NCBI GenBank assembly: GCA_900754965.1
Contig: CAAEEO010000032.1
Span: 1-25,850, forward strand
From: an uncultured Oscillospiraceae bacterium
Lineage (GTDB): Bacteria > Bacillota > Clostridia > Oscillospirales > Oscillospiraceae
Direction of reading: 5' to 3'
Length of the DNA: 25,850 nucleotides
Made by a program: the position numbers and the translations under genes. Of the stretch, positions 7,479 to 13,414 are shown one piece after another (positions within the stretch are counted from its first letter, which is position 1; each line of letters opens with the position of its first letter). The notes below the pieces were generated by a model that was given only the letters and a program-made list of their open reading frames with translations, did no database searches and had not been told where the DNA came from.

Positions 7479-8540
7479 ATGAAACATATGAATCGGATTA
7501 TGGCTGCGGCGATGACCATGACGATGACGCTTTCCCTGGCTGCTTGCGGCGGTTCGACAGATCCGGAGAACACGCCTGCACAGAACGGAGAGCAGACGGA
7601 ATACAAAGTCGGTATTGTGCAGTATGTGGACCATGCATCCTTGAACCAGATCGTTGCCAGCATTGAGAATCGGCTGGATGAGCGGGGGGCTGAACTGGGG
7701 GTCACCTTCAATTACCAGGATTACTTCCAGAATGCCCAGGGCGATGGTTCTGTGACCAATCAGATTGCGGCAGACCTGATCGCAGACGGCGTGGATGTGA
7801 TCGTTCCCATTGCCTCTCCCGTGGCTGTGGCCATGCAGACCGCCACGGAAGAAAACCGGATTCCGGTGGTGTTTTCTGCGGTTTCTGACCCGGTGTTCAC
7901 CGGACTGGCAGAGAGCATGGAGGCTCCCGGCAGCAATCTGACAGGCACTTCCGATGCGTTGGATACCAACACGATCATGGATCTGATTTTTGCAGCTGAT
8001 CCGGATTGTGATTATGTGGGTCTGCTGTACGACCTTGGACAGGACTCTTCCACACAGCCCATTGCAGATGCCAAGGCATATTTGGACAGCAAAGGCATCA
8101 AATATGTGGAAAAAACCGGTTCGACGACTGATGAGGTGCTGATGGCAGCGCAGTCCCTGGTTACAGAAGGGGTGGACGCTGTCTTTACCCCCACTGACAA
8201 CACCATTATGACGGCCGAGCTGACGATTTATGAGACTTTCCTTCAGGCGTGGATTCCTCATTACGCAGGTGCGGACACCTTTGCGCTCAATGGCGGATTT
8301 CTGGGCTACGGCGTGGATTATGAAAATCTGGGAATTATGACGGCCGATATGATCGTGGATGTATTGGTCAACGGTGCAGATCCTGCAACGACGCCTATCC
8401 AGACTTTTGACAGCGGCATTGCCACCATCAATGTCGAGGCATGCCAGGCACTGGGATTTGATATGGAAACTCTCCAGGAAACCTTTGCTCCTTACTGCAC
8501 TAAAGTGCAGGAGGTAGAAACTGCGGAAAATTTTGAATGA
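7479..8540 (+). CDS. ABC transporter substrate-binding lipoprotein, TrpX/ABC_sub_bind family
   Basis: 353 residues. A lipoprotein signal peptide with lipobox LAAC places the acylated Cys at residue 23, so the protein is anchored outside the cytoplasmic membrane. The mature part begins with YKVGIVQYVDHASLNQI, and DVIVPIASPVAVAMQ and PVVFSAVSDPVFTGL are typical of the ABC_sub_bind family, which includes streptococcal TrpX. It delivers its ligand to the permease and ATPase encoded next. Together with the T-box, the likely ligand is an amino acid, with tryptophan the leading guess from family precedent. ATG 7479 has AAAGGAGG 8 nt upstream. A strong hairpin follows the stop codon. Confidence 0.88.
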   Translation: MKHMNRIMAAAMTMTMTLSLAACGGSTDPENTPAQNGEQTEYKVGIVQYVDHASLNQIVASIENRLDERGAELGVTFNYQDYFQNAQGDGSVTNQIAADLIADGVDVIVPIASPVAVAMQTATEENRIPVVFSAVSDPVFTGLAESMEAPGSNLTGTSDALDTNTIMDLIFAADPDCDYVGLLYDLGQDSSTQPIADAKAYLDSKGIKYVEKTGSTTDEVLMAAQSLVTEGVDAVFTPTDNTIMTAELTIYETFLQAWIPHYAGADTFALNGGFLGYGVDYENLGIMTADMIVDVLVNGADPATTPIQTFDSGIATINVEACQALGFDMETLQETFAPYCTKVQEVETAENFE

Positions 8541-8550
8541 TGTTTCACTG

Positions 8551-8578
8551 GGCAGGGGACGGAGGCCCGTCTCCTGCC
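8551..8578 (+). other. Intra-operon stem-loop after the binding-protein gene
   Basis: 12-bp stem (8551-8562 with 8567-8578, one G-U pair) and loop AGGC, without a U-tract. Such hairpins between binding-protein and permease genes commonly protect the upstream mRNA and raise binding-protein yield over the membrane components. That role is inferred here from position and structure. Confidence 0.7.
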
Positions 8579-8623
8579 ACAGTTTGTGTATGTGAGAAGT
8601 GAGAGGAAAGGACCTGTTCAGAA

Positions 8624-9577
8624 ATGGCAAACTTTATTTCGATTGGTGTGATCCAGACTGCATTGGAATTGGGCATGATCTATTCCATCGTGGCGCTGGC
8701 ACTGTTTTTAAGCTACTCGATGCTGAATGTGTGTGATCTGTCCACAGACGGGTGTTTTACGCTGGGGTGCGCAGTGGGCGCTGTTGTGGCGTTGAGTGGA
8801 CATCCGATTCTGGCAATTTTTGCGGCAATGTTGGCGGGAATTATTTCCGGCGGTGTGACGGCTGTTCTCCAGACCCGTTGTGGCATCGCCAGTATTTTGG
8901 CCGGAATCATTGTAAATACTGGACTGTATACGATCAATATTATGGTTATGGGGAAGAAGTCTATTTTGAACCTGAACTCCACCACCACGATTTTTACCAT
9001 GGTCAAGGATGCACTGGAGGGTACGCCGCTTGCGGACTATTCCAAACTGATCGTGGGAATTGGATTTGCAGCACTGGCTGCTGTGTTTTTGATTGTGTTC
9101 CTGCGCACCAGGCTGGGCCTTTCCATCCGTGCCACTGGTGATAATGTAGAGATGGTACGGGCATCTTCCATCAACCCCACCTACACCATCACAGTTGGTT
9201 TGTGTGCTGCCAACGCATTGACTGCACTGGCGGGCTGCCTTTTGGGCGAGTATCAGAAATCCTGCGATATCAATGGCGGCACCGGCATGGTGACCATTGC
9301 CCTGGCTTCTTTAATTATTGGAGAAGTGATGGCGCGGGGAAAGGGAAGTGTTGCCAAGCGGGTTCTCTTTGTCATTCTCGGTTCCTGCTTGTATCGGACG
9401 ATCGTTGCCATTGCCATGCGGCTGAATATGCCGGCATCGGCTTTGAAACTGGTTTCGGCTGTGATCGTGGCCATTGCTCTGGCGATGCCTCATGTGAAAG
9501 CCCACATGATGGATTATCGGAAAAAACGCGCGGCACTCCGGAGCATGGAAAGTGAAATGGAGGAAACGGTATGCTGA
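8624..9577 (+). CDS. ABC transporter permease, TrpY-like (BPD_transp_2 family)
   Basis: 317 residues, almost wholly hydrophobic, with about eight or nine transmembrane helices. It has the branched-chain-amino-acid/ribose permease type of sequence: early LELGMIYSIVALALFLSY, then LSTDGCFTLGCAVGAVVAL, and later LRTRLGLSIRATGDN, which is the cytoplasmic coupling loop to the ATPase in this family. ATG 8624 is preceded by a GAGAGGAAAGGA stretch with rather long spacing. It overlaps the ATPase gene by 7 bp, so the two are translationally coupled. It forms the channel for the ligand carried by the lipoprotein at 7479. Confidence 0.88.
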   Translation: MANFISIGVIQTALELGMIYSIVALALFLSYSMLNVCDLSTDGCFTLGCAVGAVVALSGHPILAIFAAMLAGIISGGVTAVLQTRCGIASILAGIIVNTGLYTINIMVMGKKSILNLNSTTTIFTMVKDALEGTPLADYSKLIVGIGFAALAAVFLIVFLRTRLGLSIRATGDNVEMVRASSINPTYTITVGLCAANALTALAGCLLGEYQKSCDINGGTGMVTIALASLIIGEVMARGKGSVAKRVLFVILGSCLYRTIVAIAMRLNMPASALKLVSAVIVAIALAMPHVKAHMMDYRKKRAALRSMESEMEETVC

Positions 9578-10368
9578 CACTGAAAAAACTGGAAAAGACC
9601 TTTAATCCTGGCACAGTGAATGAGAAAAAAGCGTTGTGCGGGCTGGATCTGCATCTGGAGGATGGAGAGTTTGTCACGGTGATTGGCTCCAATGGCGCGG
9701 GAAAATCTACCATGTTCAATGCCATCTGCGGAACATTTCAAGTGGACAGCGGCGCTATTTTCCTGGATCACGAAAACATTACCTATCTGCCTGAATATAA
9801 ACGGGCGGCTAAGATCGGTCGGGTGTTTCAGGACCCCATGAAGGGGACGGCGCCCAATATGACCATCGAGGAGAACCTGGCACTGGCCTATTCCAAGGGA
9901 ACCCGGGGACCGCTTTCTTTCGCACTGAATAAGAAAGAATCCAAATTTCTGCGGGACAAACTGGCGGAATTCAACATGGGTCTGGAAGATCGAATGAAAA
10001 CGAAAGTGGGTCTGCTGTCCGGTGGACAGCGCCAGGTCGTGACACTTTTGATGTGTACCATTGTGCCGCCAAAACTGCTCTTATTGGACGAGCATACTGC
10101 GGCCCTGGACCCTGCGACTGCTCAGAAAGTCATGGAGATCACCAATATGCTGGTGGAGCGATATCATTTGACCACCATGATGATCACGCATAATATGAGC
10201 GCAGCACTGACGACAGGAACCCGTACCATCATGATGGACAGCGGAGAGATCCTGTTCAATCTTTCCGGCGAACAACGGAAAAATATGTCGCTGGATGAGT
10301 TGCTGAATATGTACTCCATGAAGAAAAATCAGGCGTTTGATAACGACCGGATGCTCATGACAGATTGA
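9571..10368 (+). CDS. ABC transporter ATP-binding protein, TrpZ-like
   Basis: 265 residues with all ATPase motifs intact: Walker A GSNGAGKST (residues 39-47), Q-loop in VFQDPM near 87, signature LSGGQRQ (149-155), Walker B LLLLDE (169-174) and H-loop His207 in ITHN. It powers the importer with the permease it overlaps. No transporter-specific C-terminal regulatory domain is seen. No terminator follows the stop, but the next gene has its own promoter. Confidence 0.92.
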   Translation: MLTLKKLEKTFNPGTVNEKKALCGLDLHLEDGEFVTVIGSNGAGKSTMFNAICGTFQVDSGAIFLDHENITYLPEYKRAAKIGRVFQDPMKGTAPNMTIEENLALAYSKGTRGPLSFALNKKESKFLRDKLAEFNMGLEDRMKTKVGLLSGGQRQVVTLLMCTIVPPKLLLLDEHTAALDPATAQKVMEITNMLVERYHLTTMMITHNMSAALTTGTRTIMMDSGEILFNLSGEQRKNMSLDELLNMYSMKKNQAFDNDRMLMTD

Positions 10369-10398
10369 CGCTTTCGTAGCAACTGCAATGGATTCAGA

Positions 10399-10427
10399 TT
10401 GACAAAATCGAAAAAATGTGGTTTGAT
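10399..10427 (+). promoter_or_regulatory. Candidate promoter for the DegV-family gene
   Basis: TTGACA (10399-10404), 17 bp, TTTGAT (10422-10427). The -35 is perfect and the -10 matches 4/6. The predicted start is near 10434, about 26 nt before the ATG. Confidence 0.5.
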
Positions 10428-10459
10428 AAGGCGTATACCATTTATGGGAGGCACATAAG

Positions 10460-11326
10460 ATGTCTAAAGTCGTACTGATGACAGATTCTGCCAGTGATAT
10501 CACTGTAGAATTGGAAAAAGAATACGGAATCAAAATCATTTGTTTTCAGCATATTTTTGGAGAAAATACATATACCAGCCGCATAGATTTTGACAATCAA
10601 AAGTATTATAGGATGTTGGATGAGTTTGAGGGCATTCCGTCCACTTCTCAGGTCACGCCCTTTGCGTTCCAGGAAATTTATGAGCAGGAGCTGCAGGACG
10701 GCTGCACGGATCTGATTTATGTTTCTATCAACTCCAAAGGCTCTGCAACCCATGGCAATGCTGTGTTGGCACGGGATCTGTTCTATGATGAGCATCCGGA
10801 GGCAGGGGAACAGATGCAGATCCATATCATTGATGGCAAGACTTATACCTGCGGCTATGGATATGCGGTGGTCGAAGGCGCAAAGATGCTCCGAGATGGT
10901 GCCGCTGTGGAGGAAGTCGTGCGCTATATCACCGACTGGTGTGACCACTGCCAGGTTTTCTTTGTACCCTATACGCTGAAGTACGCGGCAAAGTCCGGCC
11001 GGATTCATGGCGCAACGGCGTTTTTGGGCAATGCATTGGGGATTAAGCCCTTGATGCAGATCAAAGACCAGGAGATCCACGATGTGGGCAAGATCCGCGG
11101 CGAGAAGAACATTATCAAGTCTGTGGTGGATCATAGTGCGGCAGAGATGAAACAGGGAACACCGTATTGCCTTGTTTACGGAAATAATCCAGAGTCGGCT
11201 GAGGAGCTGAGTGTTGCAATGACTGCAAAAGTTGGATACGAACCTGCATTTATCTGCCAGATTGGAGCAGAAATTGCGGCCAATGCCGGGCCTAAAGTCG
11301 TTGGTGTGCTGTTTTACAAAGAATAA
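10460..11326 (+). CDS. DegV family fatty-acid-binding protein
   Basis: 288 residues, the usual DegV length. N-terminal VVLMTDSASDI, then STSQVTPFAFQEIYEQ and the VSINSKGSATHGNA segment are DegV signatures. The C-terminal half has the FVPYTLKYAAKSGRI and LGIKPLMQIKD lid-region motifs. DegV/FakB proteins bind a fatty acid and present it to the kinase FakA for incorporation into phospholipid; no FakA gene is in this window. ATG 10460 follows GGGAGG. It has its own promoter and ends at the hairpin 11359-11393, so it looks monocistronic unless read-through reaches the coat genes. Confidence 0.9.
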   Translation: MSKVVLMTDSASDITVELEKEYGIKIICFQHIFGENTYTSRIDFDNQKYYRMLDEFEGIPSTSQVTPFAFQEIYEQELQDGCTDLIYVSINSKGSATHGNAVLARDLFYDEHPEAGEQMQIHIIDGKTYTCGYGYAVVEGAKMLRDGAAVEEVVRYITDWCDHCQVFFVPYTLKYAAKSGRIHGATAFLGNALGIKPLMQIKDQEIHDVGKIRGEKNIIKSVVDHSAAEMKQGTPYCLVYGNNPESAEELSVAMTAKVGYEPAFICQIGAEIAANAGPKVVGVLFYKE

Positions 11327-11358
11327 AGAATTTTAAAATGGAATCATAAATAATTGAC

Positions 11359-11393
11359 CACCTCGGAGCCATACTAACTCCGAGGTGATTTTT
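11359..11393 (+). terminator. Intrinsic terminator whose 3' arm carries the next gene's ribosome site
   Basis: Perfect 10-bp stem CACCTCGGAG (11359-11368) / CTCCGAGGTG (11378-11387) with a 9-nt loop, followed by ATTTTT. It terminates the DegV gene. The 3' arm includes GAGGTG, the Shine-Dalgarno of the small gene starting at 11394, so in read-through RNA the hairpin would hide that site. Confidence 0.85.
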
Positions 11394-11567
11394 ATGAGTC
11401 CAAAAGAACTGCTCTATATCGATGACGCACTGGGGCATACGCAGTTTCTCATGAATCAGGCCAGAGATGCTGCCAACACCCTGCAGGATCCTGTGCTGAA
11501 ACAGCAAGCACAGCAGCTGATGAATGCCAATCAGCAGTTGTTCACCCAATTCTTAAATCTGGTCTGA
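11394..11567 (+). CDS. Small coat-associated protein (57 aa), function not recognised
   Basis: A 57-residue, Gln/Asn/Ala-rich, mostly helical protein (QFLMNQARDAANTLQDPVLK in the middle; MNANQQLFTQFLNLV at the end) with no Cys, signal peptide or transmembrane segment. It sits 13 bp upstream of a CotF-like gene, and the two appear to be one unit, which suggests a spore-coat or spore-formation role. That is inference from linkage. ATG 11394 is used because AGGTGA lies 5 nt upstream. The ribosome site lies in the 3' arm of the preceding terminator hairpin, and no separate promoter is evident. Confidence 0.65.
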   Translation: MSPKELLYIDDALGHTQFLMNQARDAANTLQDPVLKQQAQQLMNANQQLFTQFLNLV

Positions 11568-11580
11568 GGAGGGACGCATC

Positions 11581-11832
11581 ATGGATGATAAATGCACAAT
11601 GGAGAATATTCTCCTGACGACCAAAGGCGCTTGTGATTTGTACCTGCACGGTACCATTGAATCTAGCACAGGGAATGTTCATCAGGCGTTTTCCTCTGCG
11701 CTGAACAACACTTTGGCGATGCAGGAGGCAATCTACCAGCAGATGGCACAGCATGGCTGGTATCCCTCTGAGCAGGCACCCCAGCAGAAACTGGACCAGG
11801 TTAAACAGAAGTATACCACCGCTAATCAGTAA
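11581..11832 (+). CDS. CotF-like spore coat protein
   Basis: 83 residues, a single Coat F-type four-helix unit in short form. MENILLTTKGACDLYLHGTI is followed by a second helix with NTLAMQEAIYQQMAQHGWYP and then EQAPQQKLDQVKQKY. The HGWYP turn and the following proline/glutamine segment are characteristic of Coat F-domain proteins, which are incorporated in or associated with the spore coat. ATG 11581 follows GGAGGG. It is in one unit with the 57-residue gene upstream and closes at a bidirectional terminator. With spoIIIAA and spoIIIAB further on, this supports a sporulating ancestor at least. Confidence 0.75.
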   Translation: MDDKCTMENILLTTKGACDLYLHGTIESSTGNVHQAFSSALNNTLAMQEAIYQQMAQHGWYPSEQAPQQKLDQVKQKYTTANQ

Positions 11833-11867
11833 AAAAACAGGCAGGCGATTCGCCTGCCTGTTTTTTT
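11831..11867. terminator. Bidirectional terminator between coat pair and gluQRS
   Basis: Perfect 10-bp stem CAGGCAGGCG (11838-11847) / CGCCTGCCTG (11851-11860), loop ATT, flanked by A7 and T7. It serves both convergent units. The last base of the T7 tract is part of the gluQRS stop codon (TGA on the minus strand, 11869-11867). Confidence 0.95.
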
Positions 11868-12817
11868 CAAAAGAGATTGTTGGGAAGAGCAATGTCTGCT
11901 GTGGGAACCAGATTCCAGTCGAATGTGGGGATCAACTCTTCTGCCCGGATGGGGGCAGGTGTTTTTTGCAGTCCGGCCAGATATGCCAGTTTTCCGCAAA
12001 GCTGTTCCGGCGTATGGCTGCGCCGGAGCTCCTCCATATTCAAATCCCCGTCTCGCTTGGACATTTTTCGGCCATCCGGCGCAACCAGTAAGGGAGCGTG
12101 ACAATATGTGGGGACGATTCCGCCCATCTGCTGAATCAGCCAGATTTGGCGGGGAGTGGAGTCCAAAAGATCCCTTGCCCGGACGACTCTTGTGATTCCC
12201 ATTGCGGCGTCATCGCAGGATACAGCCAACTGGTAGGCGAAGACGCCATCGGCACGGCGGATAATAAAATCGTCCTTTCCGGCACGGAGAGAAAAAGTCT
12301 GTGGGCCGTAATGTCCGTCTATGAAAGAAATGTCCGTATCGTCAACTGCGATTTTGTGGGCCGGTTTTCTCCCGCGTTTTCGCAGAGTTTCCTGTTCTGA
12401 CGGAGAAAGCGTTCGACAGCCGCAGCCGGTTTCCCGCTCTTCACCGGGGTGTGGTGCAGAGGCTGCCAGGCGTTGGGCGCGGCTGCAGTAGCAGGGATAG
12501 ATACGGCCTTGGTTGGAAAATTGGGTGAACAAGGTTTCATAGATTCCGGTGCGATTCCCTTGCGCATACTCAGCACCTCTGTTGGGTTCCCATCCTTCTT
12601 CCCAATCCAAACCCAGCCAGTGAAGGTCATCCGCCATCAGCGCGGCATAATCCGAAAAACTGCGCTCCGGGTCCAAATCTTCCAGGCGGAATACCATCAC
12701 ACCCCCCAGAGACCGGACATCTAACCAGGCAAGCAGCGAGGAAAGGATATTTCCCAAATGGAGCCGTCCACTGGGACTGGGGGCAAAGCGCCCGCGGATC
12801 GTTGTATCTTTTTTCAT
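11867..12817 (-). CDS. gluQRS: Glutamyl-Q tRNA(Asp) synthetase
   Basis: A class I synthetase fragment-type enzyme that activates glutamate and attaches it to queuosine at position 34 of tRNA(Asp). 316 residues and no anticodon-binding domain, which separates it from GltX (about 480 residues). The HIGH-type motif is FAPSPSGRLHLGN (residues 11-23) and KMSKR is at 251-255. Cys109 and Cys111 (CYCSR) with Cys132 and Cys134 are good candidates for the zinc site. The start at 12817 has AGGTGA on the minus strand. It is monocistronic, divergent from the ybaK-uvrA operon. The neighbouring ybaK also acts on tRNA charging, though it belongs to a separate transcript. Confidence 0.93.
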   Translation of the reverse strand: MKKDTTIRGRFAPSPSGRLHLGNILSSLLAWLDVRSLGGVMVFRLEDLDPERSFSDYAALMADDLHWLGLDWEEGWEPNRGAEYAQGNRTGIYETLFTQFSNQGRIYPCYCSRAQRLAASAPHPGEERETGCGCRTLSPSEQETLRKRGRKPAHKIAVDDTDISFIDGHYGPQTFSLRAGKDDFIIRRADGVFAYQLAVSCDDAAMGITRVVRARDLLDSTPRQIWLIQQMGGIVPTYCHAPLLVAPDGRKMSKRDGDLNMEELRRSHTPEQLCGKLAYLAGLQKTPAPIRAEELIPTFDWNLVPTADIALPNNLF

Positions 12818-12835
12818 AAAATCACCTAATGTGGC

Positions 12836-12864
12836 AGTATAACATAATTCCCCGGATTTGTCAT
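12836..12864 (-). promoter_or_regulatory. Promoter of gluQRS
   Basis: On the minus strand, ATGACA (12864-12859), 17 bp, TATACT (12841-12836); each box is one mismatch from consensus. The predicted start near 12829 leaves a leader of only about 12 nt that holds the AGGTGA ribosome site. Confidence 0.65.
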
Positions 12865-12870
12865 TTTTTA

Positions 12871-12899
12871 TTGAAAGAATCCTGCTTTTGGAGTATACT
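12871..12899 (+). promoter_or_regulatory. Promoter of the ybaK-uvrA-recD2-mreB operon
   Basis: TTGAAA (12871-12876), 17 bp, TATACT (12894-12899). The predicted start is near 12906. It is arranged back to back with the gluQRS promoter. I saw no LexA-type box in 12818-12930 despite the presence of uvrA. Confidence 0.7.
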
Positions 12900-12930
12900 A
12901 TTATGTACGTTTTTTAGGGGGAATGCCGGC

Positions 12931-13413
12931 ATGGCAGAACAGAAAACCAATGTGATGCGGATTTTGGAACAAAAAAAGATCCCATACACTGCACATGGAT
13001 ACCCGCACGGAGAAACTGCTGTGGATGGCGCTACGGTAGCGAAACTGCTTGATAAGCAGCCGGAACAGGTTTTTAAAACCCTGGTGACTGTGGGGGCCAC
13101 GAAAGAACATTATGTGTTTGTTATTCCTGTACTGCGGGAGTTGGATCTGAAAAAAGCCGCAAAAGCGGTCGGGGAGAAATCCATTGCCATGGTACACATG
13201 CAGGAACTGCTGGGATTGACCGGATATGTCCGGGGCGGCTGTTCCCCGGTGGGAATGAAGAAACAGTTTCGAACGGTACTTGACCGGACCTGCCTGGAGC
13301 AGGAAACGATTTTGGTCAGCGCTGGGAAAATTGGCCGGCAGATTGAGCTGGCCCCCCAGGATCTTTTGAATCTCATCCGCGGCATCACTGCGGATCTGAC
13401 AGTTGAGGAGTAA
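12931..13413 (+). CDS. ybaK: YbaK/EbsC-type Cys-tRNA(Pro) deacylase
   Basis: 160 residues. YbaK-family proteins hydrolyse Cys-tRNA(Pro) made in error by prolyl-tRNA synthetase. Family features are TAHGYPHGETAVDGATVAKLL near the start (an early conserved segment), QVFKTLVT, the conserved Lys in that motif that interacts with the tRNA end, and GYVRGGCSPVGMKKQF, the GCSPVGMKK signature. All are intact. ATG 12931 is chosen over upstream in-frame starts because it follows AGGGGGA and because upstream codons run into the promoter. It ends 1 nt before uvrA and its last codons contain the uvrA ribosome site. Confidence 0.9.
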   Translation: MAEQKTNVMRILEQKKIPYTAHGYPHGETAVDGATVAKLLDKQPEQVFKTLVTVGATKEHYVFVIPVLRELDLKKAAKAVGEKSIAMVHMQELLGLTGYVRGGCSPVGMKKQFRTVLDRTCLEQETILVSAGKIGRQIELAPQDLLNLIRGITADLTVEE

Positions 13414-13414
13414 T

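Noticed and set aside
7341..8630. 429-codon minus-strand open frame opposite the binding-protein gene
   Set aside because: The plus strand has a lipoprotein with clear signal peptide and family motifs, a ribosome site and a T-box leader. The minus frame has none of these.
11321..11378. Sporulation-type -10 sequences CATAAATA (from 11345) and CATACTAA (from 11370) before the coat genes
   Set aside because: No -35 element at the spacing for sigma-E or sigma-K. A start from the second would also remove the ribosome site. Not listed as promoters.
12818..12930. LexA/SOS box for the uvrA operon
   Set aside because: I looked for CGAAC-type (DinR) and CTGT-type boxes around the two promoters and found none.
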